Source: Acanthochlamys bracteata (lineage: Eukaryota; Streptophyta; Magnoliopsida; Pandanales; Velloziaceae). Taken from it: DNA of 64,000 nt. A program made the position numbers and the translations under genes. Shown here piece after piece: positions 20,702-33,770 of the stretch (within the stretch, counting starts at the first letter, position 1; the number at the start of each line of letters is the position of its first letter). The notes under the pieces were generated by a model that saw only the letters and a list, made by a program, of their open reading frames with translations, was not told where the DNA came from and searched no databases. The stretch is taken from positions 4,186,501 through 4,250,500 of the forward strand of contig CM034131.1 in NCBI GenBank assembly GCA_019914995.1. The letters are read 5' to 3'.

Positions 20702-23700
20702 ATGGGTGAGTGGGTTGTTGGTGCATTCATCAACATTATTGGGAGCATCGCTATTAATTTCGGGACCAACCTCCTAAAACTGGGCCATGATGAGGTATAC
20801 CTAGTTCGTAATATCCTCTCTTACCTACAAGCTTTAGCATTGATGCCAACTCAGTGCCATGGTTGTCTACCAGGCAAAAGCTCTGTTGTCACTGTGCCAT
20901 CTTAAACTGAATTTTAAGTGGTCACAAGATGGTATCAGGTGGCTTTGTAATAATGGTCACGAGATGGCATCAACAGACTTTATGACCGTTCGTGTAACCT
21001 GAAAAAAGTAGTGTATGACTTTTGTTAGTTTATCTACTGCACAAATCACAGCTATAAACATGAAGTAAATGAAGAAAGATGGTTAAGAACTTAACTGAAA
21101 GTAACAACATTTTTTGACCTTGCCAAAGCTGAAAAAAGACAGAATGGCTTCCTAACTACCTAGCATCACCTAGCAGCAAAATTTCCGATTCTGTAGAAAG
21201 TTACCGGTAATTCTTGCTTGCAGAATCCTTCGGCCTTTGTTGCCTAACTATGTTGCAAGAATTGCTCTTGTGTGTATTGTCAGTATACTTAATATAGGGA
21301 TCTGAGGAGATGCAGTATGTGAAAGTTAAATTAATTGTAGATGGCTTTAACTGTACTTGGAACTTCGTGTATTAGGACATAATTTGGTGTATTAGGACAT
21401 AAAAGTTGCTCTTTCGGTCTTTATTTGAGTACGCAAAAATGTTCATAACTTTACCTGCTGTCATGCAATTCTTTCTATTTTTCTTAATCTCTATGCATGC
21501 CTGTTAAGATTGTCATGTGGTTGTTGCAGCGCGAAAGACTATCTTTGCATAGTGGTGATGGACCTAATGGCATGGCCATTCTTAAACCCATTATATATTT
21601 CCAAACCTGGAGAGTTGGTACTTTTCTTCTTTGATCATTTGAGTATTCATCGCTTATGTAAACAATGATTAGATTAACTTTGAATATGTCAATTGCAGGT
21701 ATTCTGGTCTTTCTTGTTGGAAACTGCCTCAACTTCTTGTCTTTTGCATATGCTGCTCAGGTTAGAAATTCTTGCATTTGGGCTTGGGTAGTTGTGTACT
21801 TCACATAGTCTCATGATGAATATGAAACTAAATGTCAAAAAATGGATTTACTTTCCAGCTGTGAATAGGTTTCATTTGAGGATTTATGTCCACATAATTT
21901 GGTTAACTTTCTGCCCACCTTCAGTCACTTCTTGCGGCTTTGGGATCGATCCAGTTTTTATCAAATATCGCATTTGCTTACTTTGTCTTAAGCAAAAGGG
22001 TAACTGTAAAGTATGTTCTCCCTTAAACATAATATATGAAGCATTCTCATATTATAAAGATTTGAAGAATTTAACACAATTTAATAACATTGCTGCAGAA
22101 TAATGGTGGCAACTTCTTTAATAGTTTTTGGAAATATCTTCCTTGTATCATTTGGTAACCATCAATCCCCGGGTATGGTCACATTTCTACTCAGCTTCTT
22201 TCTTTGATCTCCAATGTTTTTTAGGGGAGAAACCATATACATGAGCTTTGCATTTTTTGTTTGCATATGATATTGTTTTTATATTCTAACTGTCAACCAT
22301 ATCTCTTCTCAGTATACACACCTGAACAATTGAGAGACAAATACACCAATTCCATCTTTCTTCTGTACTGTGTGGCTTTGATATTTGTGGTCATCATAAA
22401 TCAGTATATTTACAGGTAATGTAAGAACCTAATTAGTTCGGGACTTGGCATGCTCATTAGAAGATTTTAGCTTATCATTTGATCGTTACTAACTCCTCTG
22501 AATGTTAACTTGTCATTTTGCACTGGATGCTTGTTCATGAAAAAAGTCTCCACTCATTAAGTACGTTTATCTAGACTGTATTTCAAATTGACAGGATAGG
22601 AGAAGCGTCACTTTCAGCTCCAGGGGAAAAGTTTGGATCACACTGGAGAACACTGCTGCCTTTTACATATGCAGTTGTTTCTGGTGCCATAGGATCCTGC
22701 TCAGTGCTGTTTGCAAAATCACTGTAAGTTTGTACTATCCTGACATCAGTATCCACATAGCAACTTCAGATATATGATATGTAAGATTAAGATGATCTTT
22801 TTCCCTTTTTGAGATCCAACATGCTAAGGCTGACTATGGGAAGTAATTATCGGCTGCACAGCTGGTTTACATACTCAATTCTTCTTTTCTTCCTTAGCAC
22901 AGCTGGATTCTGGGTAATAATGTAAACTTCAGTAGGGAAGCCTACTGTAGGAAGTACTTCATTGCTACCTTTTTGTTTCAAGAAACACTACCTTATTTAT
23001 GTTTGATGTCTTACTCTTTCAAATATTAGATGGCAAGGCTGAATGAGGGTCTGTCTCTTTTTGATGCAATCTTGATTGTCCCCATGTTTCAAATTGCATG
23101 GACTTTCTTTTCTATGTGCACGGGGTTTGTGTACTTTCAGGAATACCAGGTGAGAATGCAAGCATTATTAATCCTGAGTTCATTAAATTATGATCCACTG
23201 ATGTTTGATTTGCTTGTAGGTTTTTGATATGCTAAGAATCACAATGTTTGCATTAGGAATGATGTTTGTCTTCGTCGGCATTTCTCTATTGGCACCTGAT
23301 GACTGTAAAGGTCCTTTATATTTGTATGCATTTACAGTATAATATTTAATGCTTTAGCTGAATTTGCAATTTTCTTTTAGGAAGTGACTCGAAAGACACC
23401 CCTTTGGCTTCCTCAATCGAAGGACTCCCTGCTCATATCAACAAGTGAATATTCCTTCCTTCATATGCTTGTCATTGAGGGCATCATATACTTTATAGAA
23501 CAGCGCCAGCTTACAAGTTTTACTTAAATTTCGAAACTAAGAATGCAATTTATGGGTTTTGGCTCTTATATGCAAGTATTAATCTAACTATTGTTAGGCT
23601 TTGCAAGCTATCAGGAGAAGAGACAAAAATCAAGGATTTCAACTCTTTCTTGCATGTGATGCAGGCAAAGGCAAAACCTTTAATAACCAAGACAAAGGTA

Positions 23701-24004
23701 CTAAGGTTTCTCAACGAGATAACTTTGTTGCTTTATTAATGTGCTACTATTATAACTTGATATTGCTCAATTGCAGACTGCTTGCTCTCTCTCACTTGGC
23801 CTGAGTAATGAATCTATAAGCGCATCTTCAGTGTTTGTAATGCCGATGGTGTCCTCGAGGACAACAGGTTTTAGAGGGTCTATTTTTGATAGGGCAAAGT
23901 TCGTTTCTTTGGGAAGTTCTGACTGGAGCGATCTCCCAATTGATGAAGATGGTGATGATGATGATGATGTAGATATCAGAGACACAAGATCATTGCTGTC
24001 TTAG
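20702..24004 (+). CDS. NIPA8: NIPA8-like probable magnesium transporter (13 coding exons)
   Basis: Exons: 20702-20794, 21530-21617, 21699-21760, 21925-22010, 22099-22172, 22313-22415, 22595-22723, 22814-22913, 23030-23149, 23220-23310, 23381-23444, 23598-23697, 23777-24004. All introns are GT-AG and phases agree, giving 445 residues. From memory it aligns along its whole length with the Arabidopsis protein annotated NIPA8 (about 440 aa): MGEWVVGAFINIIGSIAINF at the start, FGNHQSP in the middle, LNEGLSL and VPMFQIAWTFFS later, and VMPMVSS near the end. About nine hydrophobic segments (roughly residues 5-24, 61-79, 82-103, 111-127, 147-166, 189-208, 230-245, 258-275, 286-308) fit the DUF803/NIPA fold of the DMT superfamily. 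The hydrophilic C-terminal tail has an acidic run (DEDGDDDDDVD). NIPA proteins of animals move Mg2+ across membranes; the plant role is inferred by homology. The frame is intact, so the gene looks functional. Confidence 0.93.
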
Positions 24005-24200
24005 AAATGTGTGGTTAGTTTGAAATTTCTGTTGATTGTATGGAGAAGTTTTTTGTTACTCTTGTATTGTTAATGTACATAACCATTCTTTTGCCACAAA
24101 TATCAAAATGAGAACTTGTAGAAGTTTGGAAAGCAGATTATGTGAAATTCATTCAGGAAAACCTCCTTTGATCATTCTAAAATTTTACAATCAGTTCGCT
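24005..24200 (+). other. Probable 3' UTR of the NIPA8-like gene
   Basis: T-rich sequence follows the TAG. It has no ORF and includes AT-rich elements such as 'tgtacataa' and 'aaatatcaaaatg' that could serve as plant polyadenylation signals. The cleavage site is not determinable. Confidence 0.4.
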
Positions 24201-24744
24201 TCTTTAAGTTGAGATTGGTACTCGTTTTTCTCTCATTTCAGAGAAAGTGGAGCTTCACAGTTGAAGACTCCTGCATATTTTTGCATGAGTGCGTCTGTGT
24301 GCATCTGGCTGTACTCGTGAATGTCTATTGCAGTCGTTCAAGACCGTTTGGAGATAATTGGCCACGAGCGACTAACACACGATTGAGCTTGCGTGCAAAA
24401 TTCAAATCTCGAGGGGACCAGCCACGTGGCGTAGTTATGTATGAACTAGCAGCAAAAAAAGAATTAGCCGCATAGATTTATATATAAAAGAGGAGTATGC
24501 TTGGGACTCAAAGTTTGTATACGTTGTATACCATAATTTGTACACCCAATTTTCGAAGTTTCTATGTTCAAGCTGATGTTTAGTTTAAACTTTTTGATAA
24601 ACATATATTTTATGTGTTTGTAATATTTTTTTGATATAGTTAAGATTGATTTTTATATTTTTATAAGCTAAATTGTAATGCTTTGAAGCTAAAGAAGAGA
24701 AAGAAATCAAAATAAGAAAGCATTAAAGAAGAGAGACGGTTTGC
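24201..24744. other. Intergenic DNA
   Basis: An 88-codon ORF at 24209-24475 has no recognisable domain. Nothing else is supported. Confidence 0.4.
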
Positions 24745-25475
24745 TAAAAATTTGTCTTTGCAATTGACACGTTTCGATTCGTTTCGACCCGTTTTGACTC
24801 TCTTCAACCCTGTCGATCCATTTGTCTGGATCAAATTGAGTTGAATAAAATTTAAAAAAATAATTAAAAAAATTTAAATTGACGATATATTTAATGCAAA
24901 AATATTAATAGTTTTATGTTGAAAAATAATATGTAGTTTAGATTTTGTATTTGAATGTGATAATGCAAAAATATAATTGATTATGTCTTATTTGTAACTA
25001 TTAATTATTAGTGATTTAAAATTTTATGTTTTAAATATTTAGACTCAAATATGTATACCTAAAAAAGTTGATTATATCTCTTTTATGATTTATCTATTTT
25101 ATTATTTACTTCTTCTAATCTCCTAATTTATTTAAATATTTCTCATTATAAATTTTCGTTGTTATTATTGTTGTTGGTGGTGGTAATGCCATGGTGGTAA
25201 TACTTTGATTTTTATTGTGATTGTAATTGTTGTTCTTGTTGATAGTAATACCATAGTAAAAATAATCTAAATTTTTGCTGTGATTGCTGCTGCTATTATT
25301 GTTGCTAGTGCCATAATGGCAATAAATTTTTCACTTTAATTGTTTTTATTATTGGTTAAAAATATTTTAATATTATTTGATCCGACGGTTCAACCAATTG
25401 ACCTCGGTTGGTCAACCTGAAAACTGTGATCCGGACAGTTTTTCGAGTCGATGTCCGTCCAATTTTGACAACTAT
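24745..25475. mobile_element. Non-autonomous element, unclassified
   Basis: GC-richer ends with CGTTTCGACCCG- and GTCCAATTTTGACAA-type motifs enclose an AT-rich core containing loose GTT/GAT/ATT repeats (25150-25330). The overall design resembles the 17466-18043 element. The boundaries are approximate and no coding sequence is seen. Confidence 0.4.
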
Positions 25476-25477
25476 GG

Positions 25478-25645
25478 TTAGGATGAAACTTTTACAAATT
25501 TGATTTGATTCTTGAATATTATGTGAAGTATGGATTGTTGATTTTGAGTGAGTTATTAATTCTAGTATGACAGATATTTAGGTATTAAATTATTATGTCT
25601 GATCAATACTATATTTGATATCTATGTTATTTTATTAATTGTGCC
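25478..25645 (+). repeat. LTR-like piece, direct partner of 28255-28425
   Basis: 'ggttaggatgaaac' through 'ttgatttgattcttgaatat' and 'ggtattaaattattatgtc' recur in the same order at 28255-28425. It probably belongs to the LTR or 3' region of the gypsy family in this cluster. Confidence 0.55.
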
Positions 25646-26815
25646 CGTGAGGTGGATAGAGCAAAAATTGAAATTATTAAAAATGTACCTCCTACTTTAG
25701 TAAAAGGCACCTCAATTTTTTTACTAGAAACCATATGCCCTAACATAATTCCTTTTCTAAACATGAAATGACAATTTTCCTAATTCAAAACCAAATTTGT
25801 TTCTTCACATCTAGACAAAACCAATTTTAAATTATCAAGGCATCTATCAAAAGAAAGATCCAAAAACTAAAAAATCATCCATAAATACCTCAATAATAGT
25901 CCTCTCCACCATATCAGAGAATATAGTAATCATGCATCTTTGAAACGTCGCTGGAGTATTGCACAAACCAAAAGGTATCCTCCTATAGGCAAAAGTACCA
26001 AATAGACATATGAACGTTGTCTTCTCTTGGTCTTCCGGAGCGATTGGAATTTGATTATAACTTGAAAAACCATCCAAAAAATAATAATGTGAGTGCCAGC
26101 TAAGTGTTCAAGCATTTGATCAATGAAACGTAAAGGAAAATAATCTTTTCTTGTTGCAGAATTCAACTTTCCATAATCAATATAAACACGCCATCCTGTA
26201 GTTGTTCTTGTAGAAATCAACTCATTATTCTCATTTTTTATCATGGTTACACCAGATTTTTTAGGTACTGCTTATACAAGACTAACCCATCTACTATCAG
26301 GAATTTGATAGATTACTTCTACATCAAGCAGTTTTAAAAATCAGCTCTAACTACCTCTTTCATGTTAGGATATGATCTCCATTGGCTTTCAGTGTAGGCT
26401 TGGCATCATCCTCCACTAAAATTCTGTGCATACACATCACAGGACTAATACCTTTTATGTCAGCTATTGTCCAACCTATTGCTATCCTATGCTCTTTTAC
26501 GATGCTAATTAGACTCTCCTCTTCTCTAACTGTAAGATTTAAAGATATATAACTGGTAGGGTTTCATTATCATCTAAAAATGCAAATTTTAGATGTTCAG
26601 GCAATAGTTTGAGTTCTAACTTAGGTGAAACTATAGTAGATGGCTCTATTCTCGTCTTGTTCATCTCTAAAGGTTCAAATGTGGCTCTATAACTAGGCTG
26701 AACTGATTTTAACACATCTAGGACAGCAAGCATATTATTACACTTATCACTCTCTCCCACATCTAAAGTTAACACAGTAGCCAAATCATCCTTGCATTTT
26801 TCTTTAAAGCAATAG
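25645..26815 (-). mobile_element. Ty3/gypsy fossil, reverse transcriptase region
   Basis: Read on the minus strand it shows a gypsy-type reverse transcriptase: WRVYIDYGKLNSATRKDYF, then FGLCNTPATFQRCM and an FMDDF active-site patch. Upstream is a linker-like stretch with KLELKLLPEHLKFAFL. The clade resembles non-chromovirus (Tat/Athila-like) elements. It is broken. At about 26815 the orientation switches abruptly to plus-strand integrase-end sequence. Confidence 0.75.
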
Positions 26816-26818
26816 AAT

Positions 26819-28630
26819 CAATTACCGTGGAACTTGAACACATTGTATATTGGGCTATCAAAAAGCTAAATTTTGACATAAATGATGCAGGGAATGAAAG
26901 AAAGTTGCAACTCAATGAGTTGGGAGAAATTTGCAACGAAGCCTATGAGAATGCATCAAAGATTTACAAGGAACGCACACAGTTCTACCATGACAAATCA
27001 ACTCAGCGAAATGAGTTTACTCCAGGTATGAAAGTGTTATTGTTTAACTCACGGTTGAAATTCTATCCAGGAAAGCTAAAATCAAAATGGCACGGACCTT
27101 ATGAGATAGTTGAAATCTTTCCTTACGGAGCTACCGAAATCAAGGATCTCAAATCTGGAGCGCAATTTAAAGTTAATGGGCATCGCTTGAAGCCATACTT
27201 GGAGGTCACCTTCGCAATGCAAACTGAACCAACTCTTCAATCGCGGATCCTAATTGCACTTGACAAACTCCTCGTCTGGCTGAAGACGTTAAATTTAGCG
27301 TGTTTTGGGAGACAATCCAAAATTTTCCTTTAGTAGAATTTCAATTTTAGCTGAATTTGATCTTTGTCTGTTGCTTAGGAACTATTTTTCTGGAAGAACG
27401 AAACAGGATTGTATTAGAGACAAGTGTGTGGGGTAGCTATTCATAAATCATATACAGAGAGATCTGTACTCAACTTACTGGAGGTATTCATTACTTGTGG
27501 TAGTCGTTGGAAATTGTAACTACTTATGCATTACAGAAAGCTGGAGATAGGAACGAACATTTATGAAAAAAAAAACAAAAAAGATAAGGACGAATGGAGA
27601 AAAATAGGATATCCATCTGCCAACATTCAATTTTGCAAAAGAATGAATCATGTAAGTAGCCCAAGGTGCAGCTTCCCTTGATCTTCACTGCTCTGGTATG
27701 TATAGTAAGAGCTTCAATACGGAGTGAGTTGTTGCTGCATGTGTATGTTGCAGAGAACGTAAACAAATAAAGAGATATTGATTTGACTGGTGATGAATTC
27801 ATAGCCATTAGCTGTAGTATGTTACACACCTAGTAATCTAATTGAATTCTTAACATGTGACCGACATAATAAACAAAGTATACTATAATAGCAACTCCAC
27901 ATAGGAGGCATGTTGTTTTGATAGCTGAATGGTAATCGGCAAGCTGGTAATGATGATATTTGCCTAGATAAGAAGTTGGATGTTTGTTTCATGAATAGTT
28001 TGTTACTACCTACAAATCAAGAACAAAACAAATATCTTGGGATCAGCACATGTATTGCAGATTAGATATTGATCATGTTGAGTATGAAAATTGAGGACAA
28101 TATTATTACTAATACGCAGAATTATTTTGTTGCCTGTTGGAAATGATTTAATGAGTGCAATCATGCAGAAATATTTTATTGCTGGCTGGAAACACATCAA
28201 GGTGTTATATGTATAGTTTTGGAATGCTGCTTGAGTGGCTAAATTTTCTAAATTGGAGTTAGGATGAAACTCATATTATTTGATTTGATTCTTGAATATT
28301 ATGTGATGTATGGATTGTTGATTTTGAGTGACTTATTAATTCTTATATGAAAGATGTTTAGGTATTAAATTATTATGTCCGATCAACATTATATTTGATA
28401 TCAATGTTATTTTACATAAATTGTGTTGGCGAGGACCAATAGGAGCATAGTTTATGAATCACAGGATTCAGTATTTACTGAATCAAAATAAATGCAGTTA
28501 CATGTTTTATAATTTTGCAAGACTTTATACATCTTTAGTAATTTCTAACATAGAGTTAGAATATTACTAGAGATAGGTGATTCTAGATTGGACCGAGTTA
28601 AAAATCATAATTAAAAATTGTATTTAAGAA
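26819..28630 (+). mobile_element. Ty3/gypsy integrase end plus 3' region, left arm of inverted pair
   Basis: The first 515 bp encode the C-terminal part of a gypsy integrase ([35 protein letters not shown] and [10 protein letters not shown]). This is followed by a non-coding 3' region and probably LTR sequence. The whole block is nearly identical, in reverse, to 34205-36018. It is broken as an element but well preserved here. Confidence 0.8.
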
Positions 28631-28739
28631 CTACCCATGAGCAGACTCACCAATGCAGTCTCATAAACTAAAGTAAATAGCAATGCGAAACAATGTATGA
28701 AATGCTAACGTAACTAAACTACAGCGTTAAAAAATGAGT
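28631..28739. other. Short junction between element pieces
   Basis: About 110 bp of AT-rich DNA between the inverted-pair arm and the RNase H region. No feature. Confidence 0.4.
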
Positions 28740-30212
28740 ATTAGAAACTTTCTAACATTAGAAGTTTCTTAGGCCATGCTGGTTTTAATAGAAGATTCAT
28801 TAAGGAATTTTCTAAAATAACTAGGCCTCTATGTGATATATTGGCTAAGGTTGCTGTGTTTGATTTTGATAAAAATTGTTGGATGCATTCAACAATCTGA
28901 AACATGCCTCAACTACTGCTCCTATCATTATTGCTCCTGGCTGGAGTTTACCATTTGAATTAATGTGCGCTGCTTCAGATTATGCTATTGGTGTAGTTCT
29001 AGCTCAACGAATTGATAAACTAACACATGTTATATATTATGGTAGCAAGATTTTGAATGATGCACAAATTAATTATTCAACAACAGAAAAAGAGTTGCTT
29101 GCTGTGGTGTTTGCTTTAGAAAAATTTTGTCCATATATTTTTTGTTCTGAAATTATTGTATTTACTGTCCGTGTTGCTCTGAAATATTTGTTGACTAAAA
29201 AGATGCTAAGCCTAGGTTGATCGATGGATCATGTTGCTTCAAGAGTTTTGACTTGGAGATTACGGATAAGAAAGGAAGCAAGATTGTGGTAGCAGACTAT
29301 CTTTCTCATATCGTGATTGAAAATCAAAGAGAAGGAGATAACATGTCTCTACATGATTCTTTTCCAGATGAACAACTTCTTTCATTAGTTATAAAAAACC
29401 TTGGTATGCTGATTATGTGAATTATCTTGCTAGTGGTGTAATAAAAAATATTTAATATTTTCAGAAAAAAGAGATTTCTGCCAATGGTGAAACACTATTA
29501 TTTGGATGATCCCTATCTATTTTAAGCACTATTATTAGCATGATCCAAAATCATTAGAAGATGCGTTCTTGAGGATGAACAAGAAAACGTTCTAAGGAAT
29601 AGCCATGAGTTATCATATGGAGGTTATTTTGGTGCTAAGAAAACAATCAATAAAGTCCTTCAATCAGGTTTCTTTTGCTCACTTTATTTAAAGATGTATT
29701 TAACTTTTGTTCTAAGTGTGACATATGCCAAAGAATAGAAAATATCAGCAGGAGGAACACGATGCCTTTAACTAATATTTTGGTTGTAGAACTCTTTGAT
29801 GTTTGGGTATAGAATTCATGGGTCCATTTCCGTCCTCTTTCGAGTATTATTATATGCTTGTGTTCTTGATTATGCATCTAAGTGGGTAGAGGCTCAAGCC
29901 ACAAAAACTAATGATTATAAGATTGTCCTCAAATGTCTGAAAAATATGATTTTAACTAGATTTGGAACTCCTAGAGCAATCATTAGTGATGGAGGTAAAC
30001 ATGTTTGCAATAAACCTTTTCGTACTTTGTTAAGAAAATATGGCATAACTCATACGATAGCCACTCCATATCACCCTCAAACCTCAGGACAACTAGAGAT
30101 TAACAATAGGAAAATTAAGAATATTTTGGAGAAAAGTGTTAACACCACAAGGAAAGATTGGGAAATAAAATTTAATAACGCTTTATGGGCTTATAGGACA
30201 GCATGTAAAACA
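28740..30212 (+). mobile_element. Ty3/gypsy fossil, RNase H and integrase region
   Basis: 28750-29220 resembles the RT end and RNase H of Ty3/gypsy (ASDYAIGVVLAQRIDK and YSTTEKELLAVVFALEKF). Around 29250-29420 a connector follows (VVADYLSH). 29850-30212 is an integrase core ([17 protein letters not shown] and [13 protein letters not shown]). It is broken in several places. It ends where the copia LTR-like sequence begins, at about 30213. Confidence 0.8.
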
Positions 30213-33200
30213 CACAGACAAGCCACCAAGAATAAGAAAAAAGAGAAGAAAAAGGAGAAGTTTTTGTCTTGCTGTCCACTTTGATCAAAACACTGTATGA
30301 ACGTTAATTTGCCGTCCGATTGAGATAAAATTTGGTCAGTATATTCCCGGCTGATAGTTTCTTCAATCTGAGGGGTAGAGATTGTATTCGAAATATGTAC
30401 GCATAGATCCGTATGTGTTTATGAAGCTACTGATTTTTGTGAGGTCTCTCAAATTTTCTGTTACGGTTTGTCAAAATTGTTGAAACTTGAGATATATGGC
30501 TGTATGTCTCTAGTTTTAGCTAGAGAGAACATGTGTATTTCTATCATTATAATAGTAGAGATTTGTTGGTTGTCGTGGATTTTACTCATGTTGAGGAGGT
30601 TTTTCACGTAAATTACTTGTGTTGATGTTCTGGCAGTTGTGGTGATTTTTGTTGAGTATTGCCGGAAAGTATTGCTCTATTTGGTGATTTTCTGCTAGAA
30701 GAGATAATTTTTATTTCTGCAAATAAAACTGATGCTGAATGAAATTTATCTCATCGGCAAGTGTGAGGTTTTATTAGACAGTGGGTAGATGATAATAGTT
30801 TGAACCATTTTAGTGACGAGAGAAATACAAGCACTTTATGGAACAAGCTCGAACAATTGTATGCTAGAAAAGTTGGGAATAATAAAGTTTTGTCATGCAA
30901 GAATGTTTCCTTTGAATGTTCTTTTGTGTATATTTCAAAAAACGAAAGCTCTAAACCGTATGTGAAGACAAGACAGTGTGCATTACTCGGTTTTGGACAG
31001 GATGAGTTGGGTTATAGATTTTATAATCCAGTATAAAAAAGTCTTGTCAGAAGCTGAGTTGTTGTATTTGTGGAGAACCAAACCATATGTGACATCAAGA
31101 AAACAGATATTCGTGCTCCTCTAAGTACTGATGGTCTAGTTGATTGGATTTAGTTCCTCTGATGCATGTGCCAGCACGGATTGGAGATGAAGTTCAAAAT
31201 ATCCAGCATGATACAGGTTATATTGATATGCCTACACAGGTTGAGATGAGTGATGTTATTCACGAGCAGTCACCAGTGTCACATGTTTCAGTAGAGGTAA
31301 CACCAGAGGTTCTACTCAGGAGGTCTAATAGCGATCGACAACCTTTCATTCGTTATTCTATTAATGAGTATGTCTTATCGATGGGAGAGAGCCTGAATGT
31401 TATGTATAGGCCGTGAAAGATGAACATAAGAAAGAGTGATTTGAGGCTATACAAGATTATATAAAGTCGTTATATGAGAACAACACTTTTGAGCTAGTGA
31501 AGTTAACTAAGAGAAAAAAAGCTAAGCTTTAGAGAACAGATGGGTATACAGAGTGAAGCAAGAAGAACACTTTTTCCAACCACGTTACAAGCTAGACTAG
31601 ATGTCAAGGTATTCAGGCAAAAGAAAGGTATTGATTTTGATGAAATATTTTCTCCCATTGCTAAGATGTCATCTATACGTGTGGCTCTAGATTCAGCAGC
31701 TAGTCTTGATTTGGAGATTGAGCAAATAGATATCAAGGCTGCTTTCCTACATGGTGACTTAAGTAAATAAATTTACATGCACCAACCAGAGAGTTTTGAC
31801 GTAAAACGAAATAGGATTATGTGTGCAAGCTGAACAAAAGTCTCTATAGACTGAAATAGGCACCAAGACGCTTGAGTCAAAACTTCTCTAACGATGATTT
31901 TATTATATTGTTGCTTATGTTGATGACATATTGATTGTTGGTAGGAATGCTTGTAGAATTGACAGATTGAAGAAGCAATTGAGTAAATTCTTTGCTATCA
32001 AGGATTTAGGGACAGCAAAGTAAATTGATCGAGACGTGGTAGCCAAGTAATATATATCACAGAAGCAATATATTGAGAAGGTGCTTAAAAGATTTAATAT
32101 GGATCAAGCTAAAGTGGTTAGCTCTTCTCTTTCTACTCACTTTACATTAAGCGCCGAGCAATGCTCTTCTACAGATCAGGAGAAGGAAGACTTAGAAAGA
32201 GATTCAAGCAGATGTATGTAATGGTGTGCATGAGATCAGACATTGCTTATGCAGTTAGTGTTGTTAGACGCTTTCTGTCAAATATTGAAAGAGAGCATTA
32301 GGATGCATTGAAGTGGACCATGAGATATATACGAACTACTACTTATTTGAGACTCACCTTTGGAGGTAGAAAATCAGTGCTTGTGAGCTATACAGATTTA
32401 GATAAGGCAGGAGATGTTGATTTTCAAAAATCTACTTCAGGTTATCTGATTACATTATCAGATGGAGCCACATTTTGGCAATCAAGTCTCTAAAACTATG
32501 TTGCACTTTCTACGACTGAGGCAGAGTATGTTGCAGCAACTGATACTGGTAAAGAATTGTTGTGATTGAAGAAGTTTATTCAAGAGCTTGGTTTCAAGCA
32601 ACATCCTTATGCGCTACTTTGTAGTAATTAAGATGCAACTCACCTTAGAAAGAATTCCACTTTTCATGGAAGATCAAAGCACATTGATGTGAGGGATCAT
32701 TGGCTAAGAGATGCTCTCAATGACAACTTGTTTGAACTTGAGAAGATTCATACCGTTCTCAATGGCCCTGATATGTTGACGAAGACAATACCGAGGGAAA
32801 AGCTTGAAGTTTGTTATTTGATCGCCGGGATGGCGATTCCCTCTACATAGTCGTAAAGGGAGAGATTTTATGGGTGTTTTCCTCCTTTGTGGAGGTGGCC
32901 CAAAGCCATATGGTTAAAACCCATATAAAGAGGTAAAGCTGTAAGGGCATTGTTGTCTATTTCCTGCTTAAATGAACATTTTAAGGTTTTTGTAACTCTA
33001 TTCCGACAACCACCGAGAACAAGAAGAAAGAGAAAATTAAGAGAAGTTTTTTCCTTGCTGTGTCCACTTTGAACAAACGCCAGATGAATGTTGATTTGAC
33101 ATCCGAGTTGAGTTGAAATTTTGTTAGCATGTTCTCTACCTACAAATTTGTATGTGTTTGTGAAGCTACCAGCTTTAGTGAAGCCTTTCCAGTTCTCTTT

Positions 33201-33378
33201 TATGGTTGCCAAGATTGTTGCATTTTGAGATATATGATTGTATGCCTCTAGTTTTAGTTAGAGAGAATTTATGTATTCTCATTATTGTGATAGTGGAGAT
33301 TTATTGGTTGCCATGGTTTTTGCTCCTCGCTTTAAGGAGGTTTTTCACGTAAATTGCTTGTGTTGATGTGTTTGCACG
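30213..33378 (+). mobile_element. Broken Ty1/copia retrotransposon
   Basis: Partly matching LTR stretches lie at about 30213-30640 and 32865-33378 (shared 'ttttcacgtaaatt.cttgtg'). A gag-like patch (TLWNKLEQLYARKVGNNK) lies near 30830, an integrase-end patch near 30985, a hydrophilic linker at 31144-31416, an RT patch near 31620-31770 (DLEIEQIDIKAAFLHGDL), a second RT patch near 31915 and an RNase H patch at 32330-32760. A purine tract with 'aaagggagaga' precedes the right LTR. The element is clearly broken, reduced and old, judging by LTR divergence. Confidence 0.8.
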
Positions 33379-33770
33379 TAAGTGAATTTTGCGAAATTGA
33401 AAAGTGAGAAATGAAGTTTTCAAAAAATTTATTGAAAGTGGAGTTCAATTTTTATGTTTCAATTATTTTTTAAAGTGGATTGGAAGCGAAGTTTAATTTT
33501 TACTTTTTTGAAGTTGGTTATAAGTGTTATAATAATTTTCAACTTTGAGTTTAGTTTACATTTGAGACATATAAACTCTGCAGAATTCCAAATCTGATGC
33601 GAGAAACTGGAGAACCGGGCATTTGAAAGAAACCTTAAATTATGTCTATATTAAGAAGTGAGACGCTCACATATAGGAAGTATATAGGAGTGTTTGTAGG
33701 AAAAGAAACAGAATCATAAATTTAGATACATGCATTTTGTAATTTATGTAAGTATATAATTTTTCTACTA
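33370..33770. repeat. 400-bp block, inverted partner at 39770-40165
   Basis: 'gtaagtgaattttg', 'gggcatttgaaag' and 'aggaagtatataggagtgtt' recur in reverse complement at 39770-40165. It sits directly after the copia right LTR here. Confidence 0.65.

Noticed and set aside
21792-22103. 103-codon plus-strand ORF
   Set aside because: Reads across introns and exon 4 of the NIPA8-like gene in another frame.
23767-23985. Minus-strand ORF opposite the last NIPA8-like exon
   Set aside because: Antisense shadow of the real exon (serine-rich complement of the GAT repeat).
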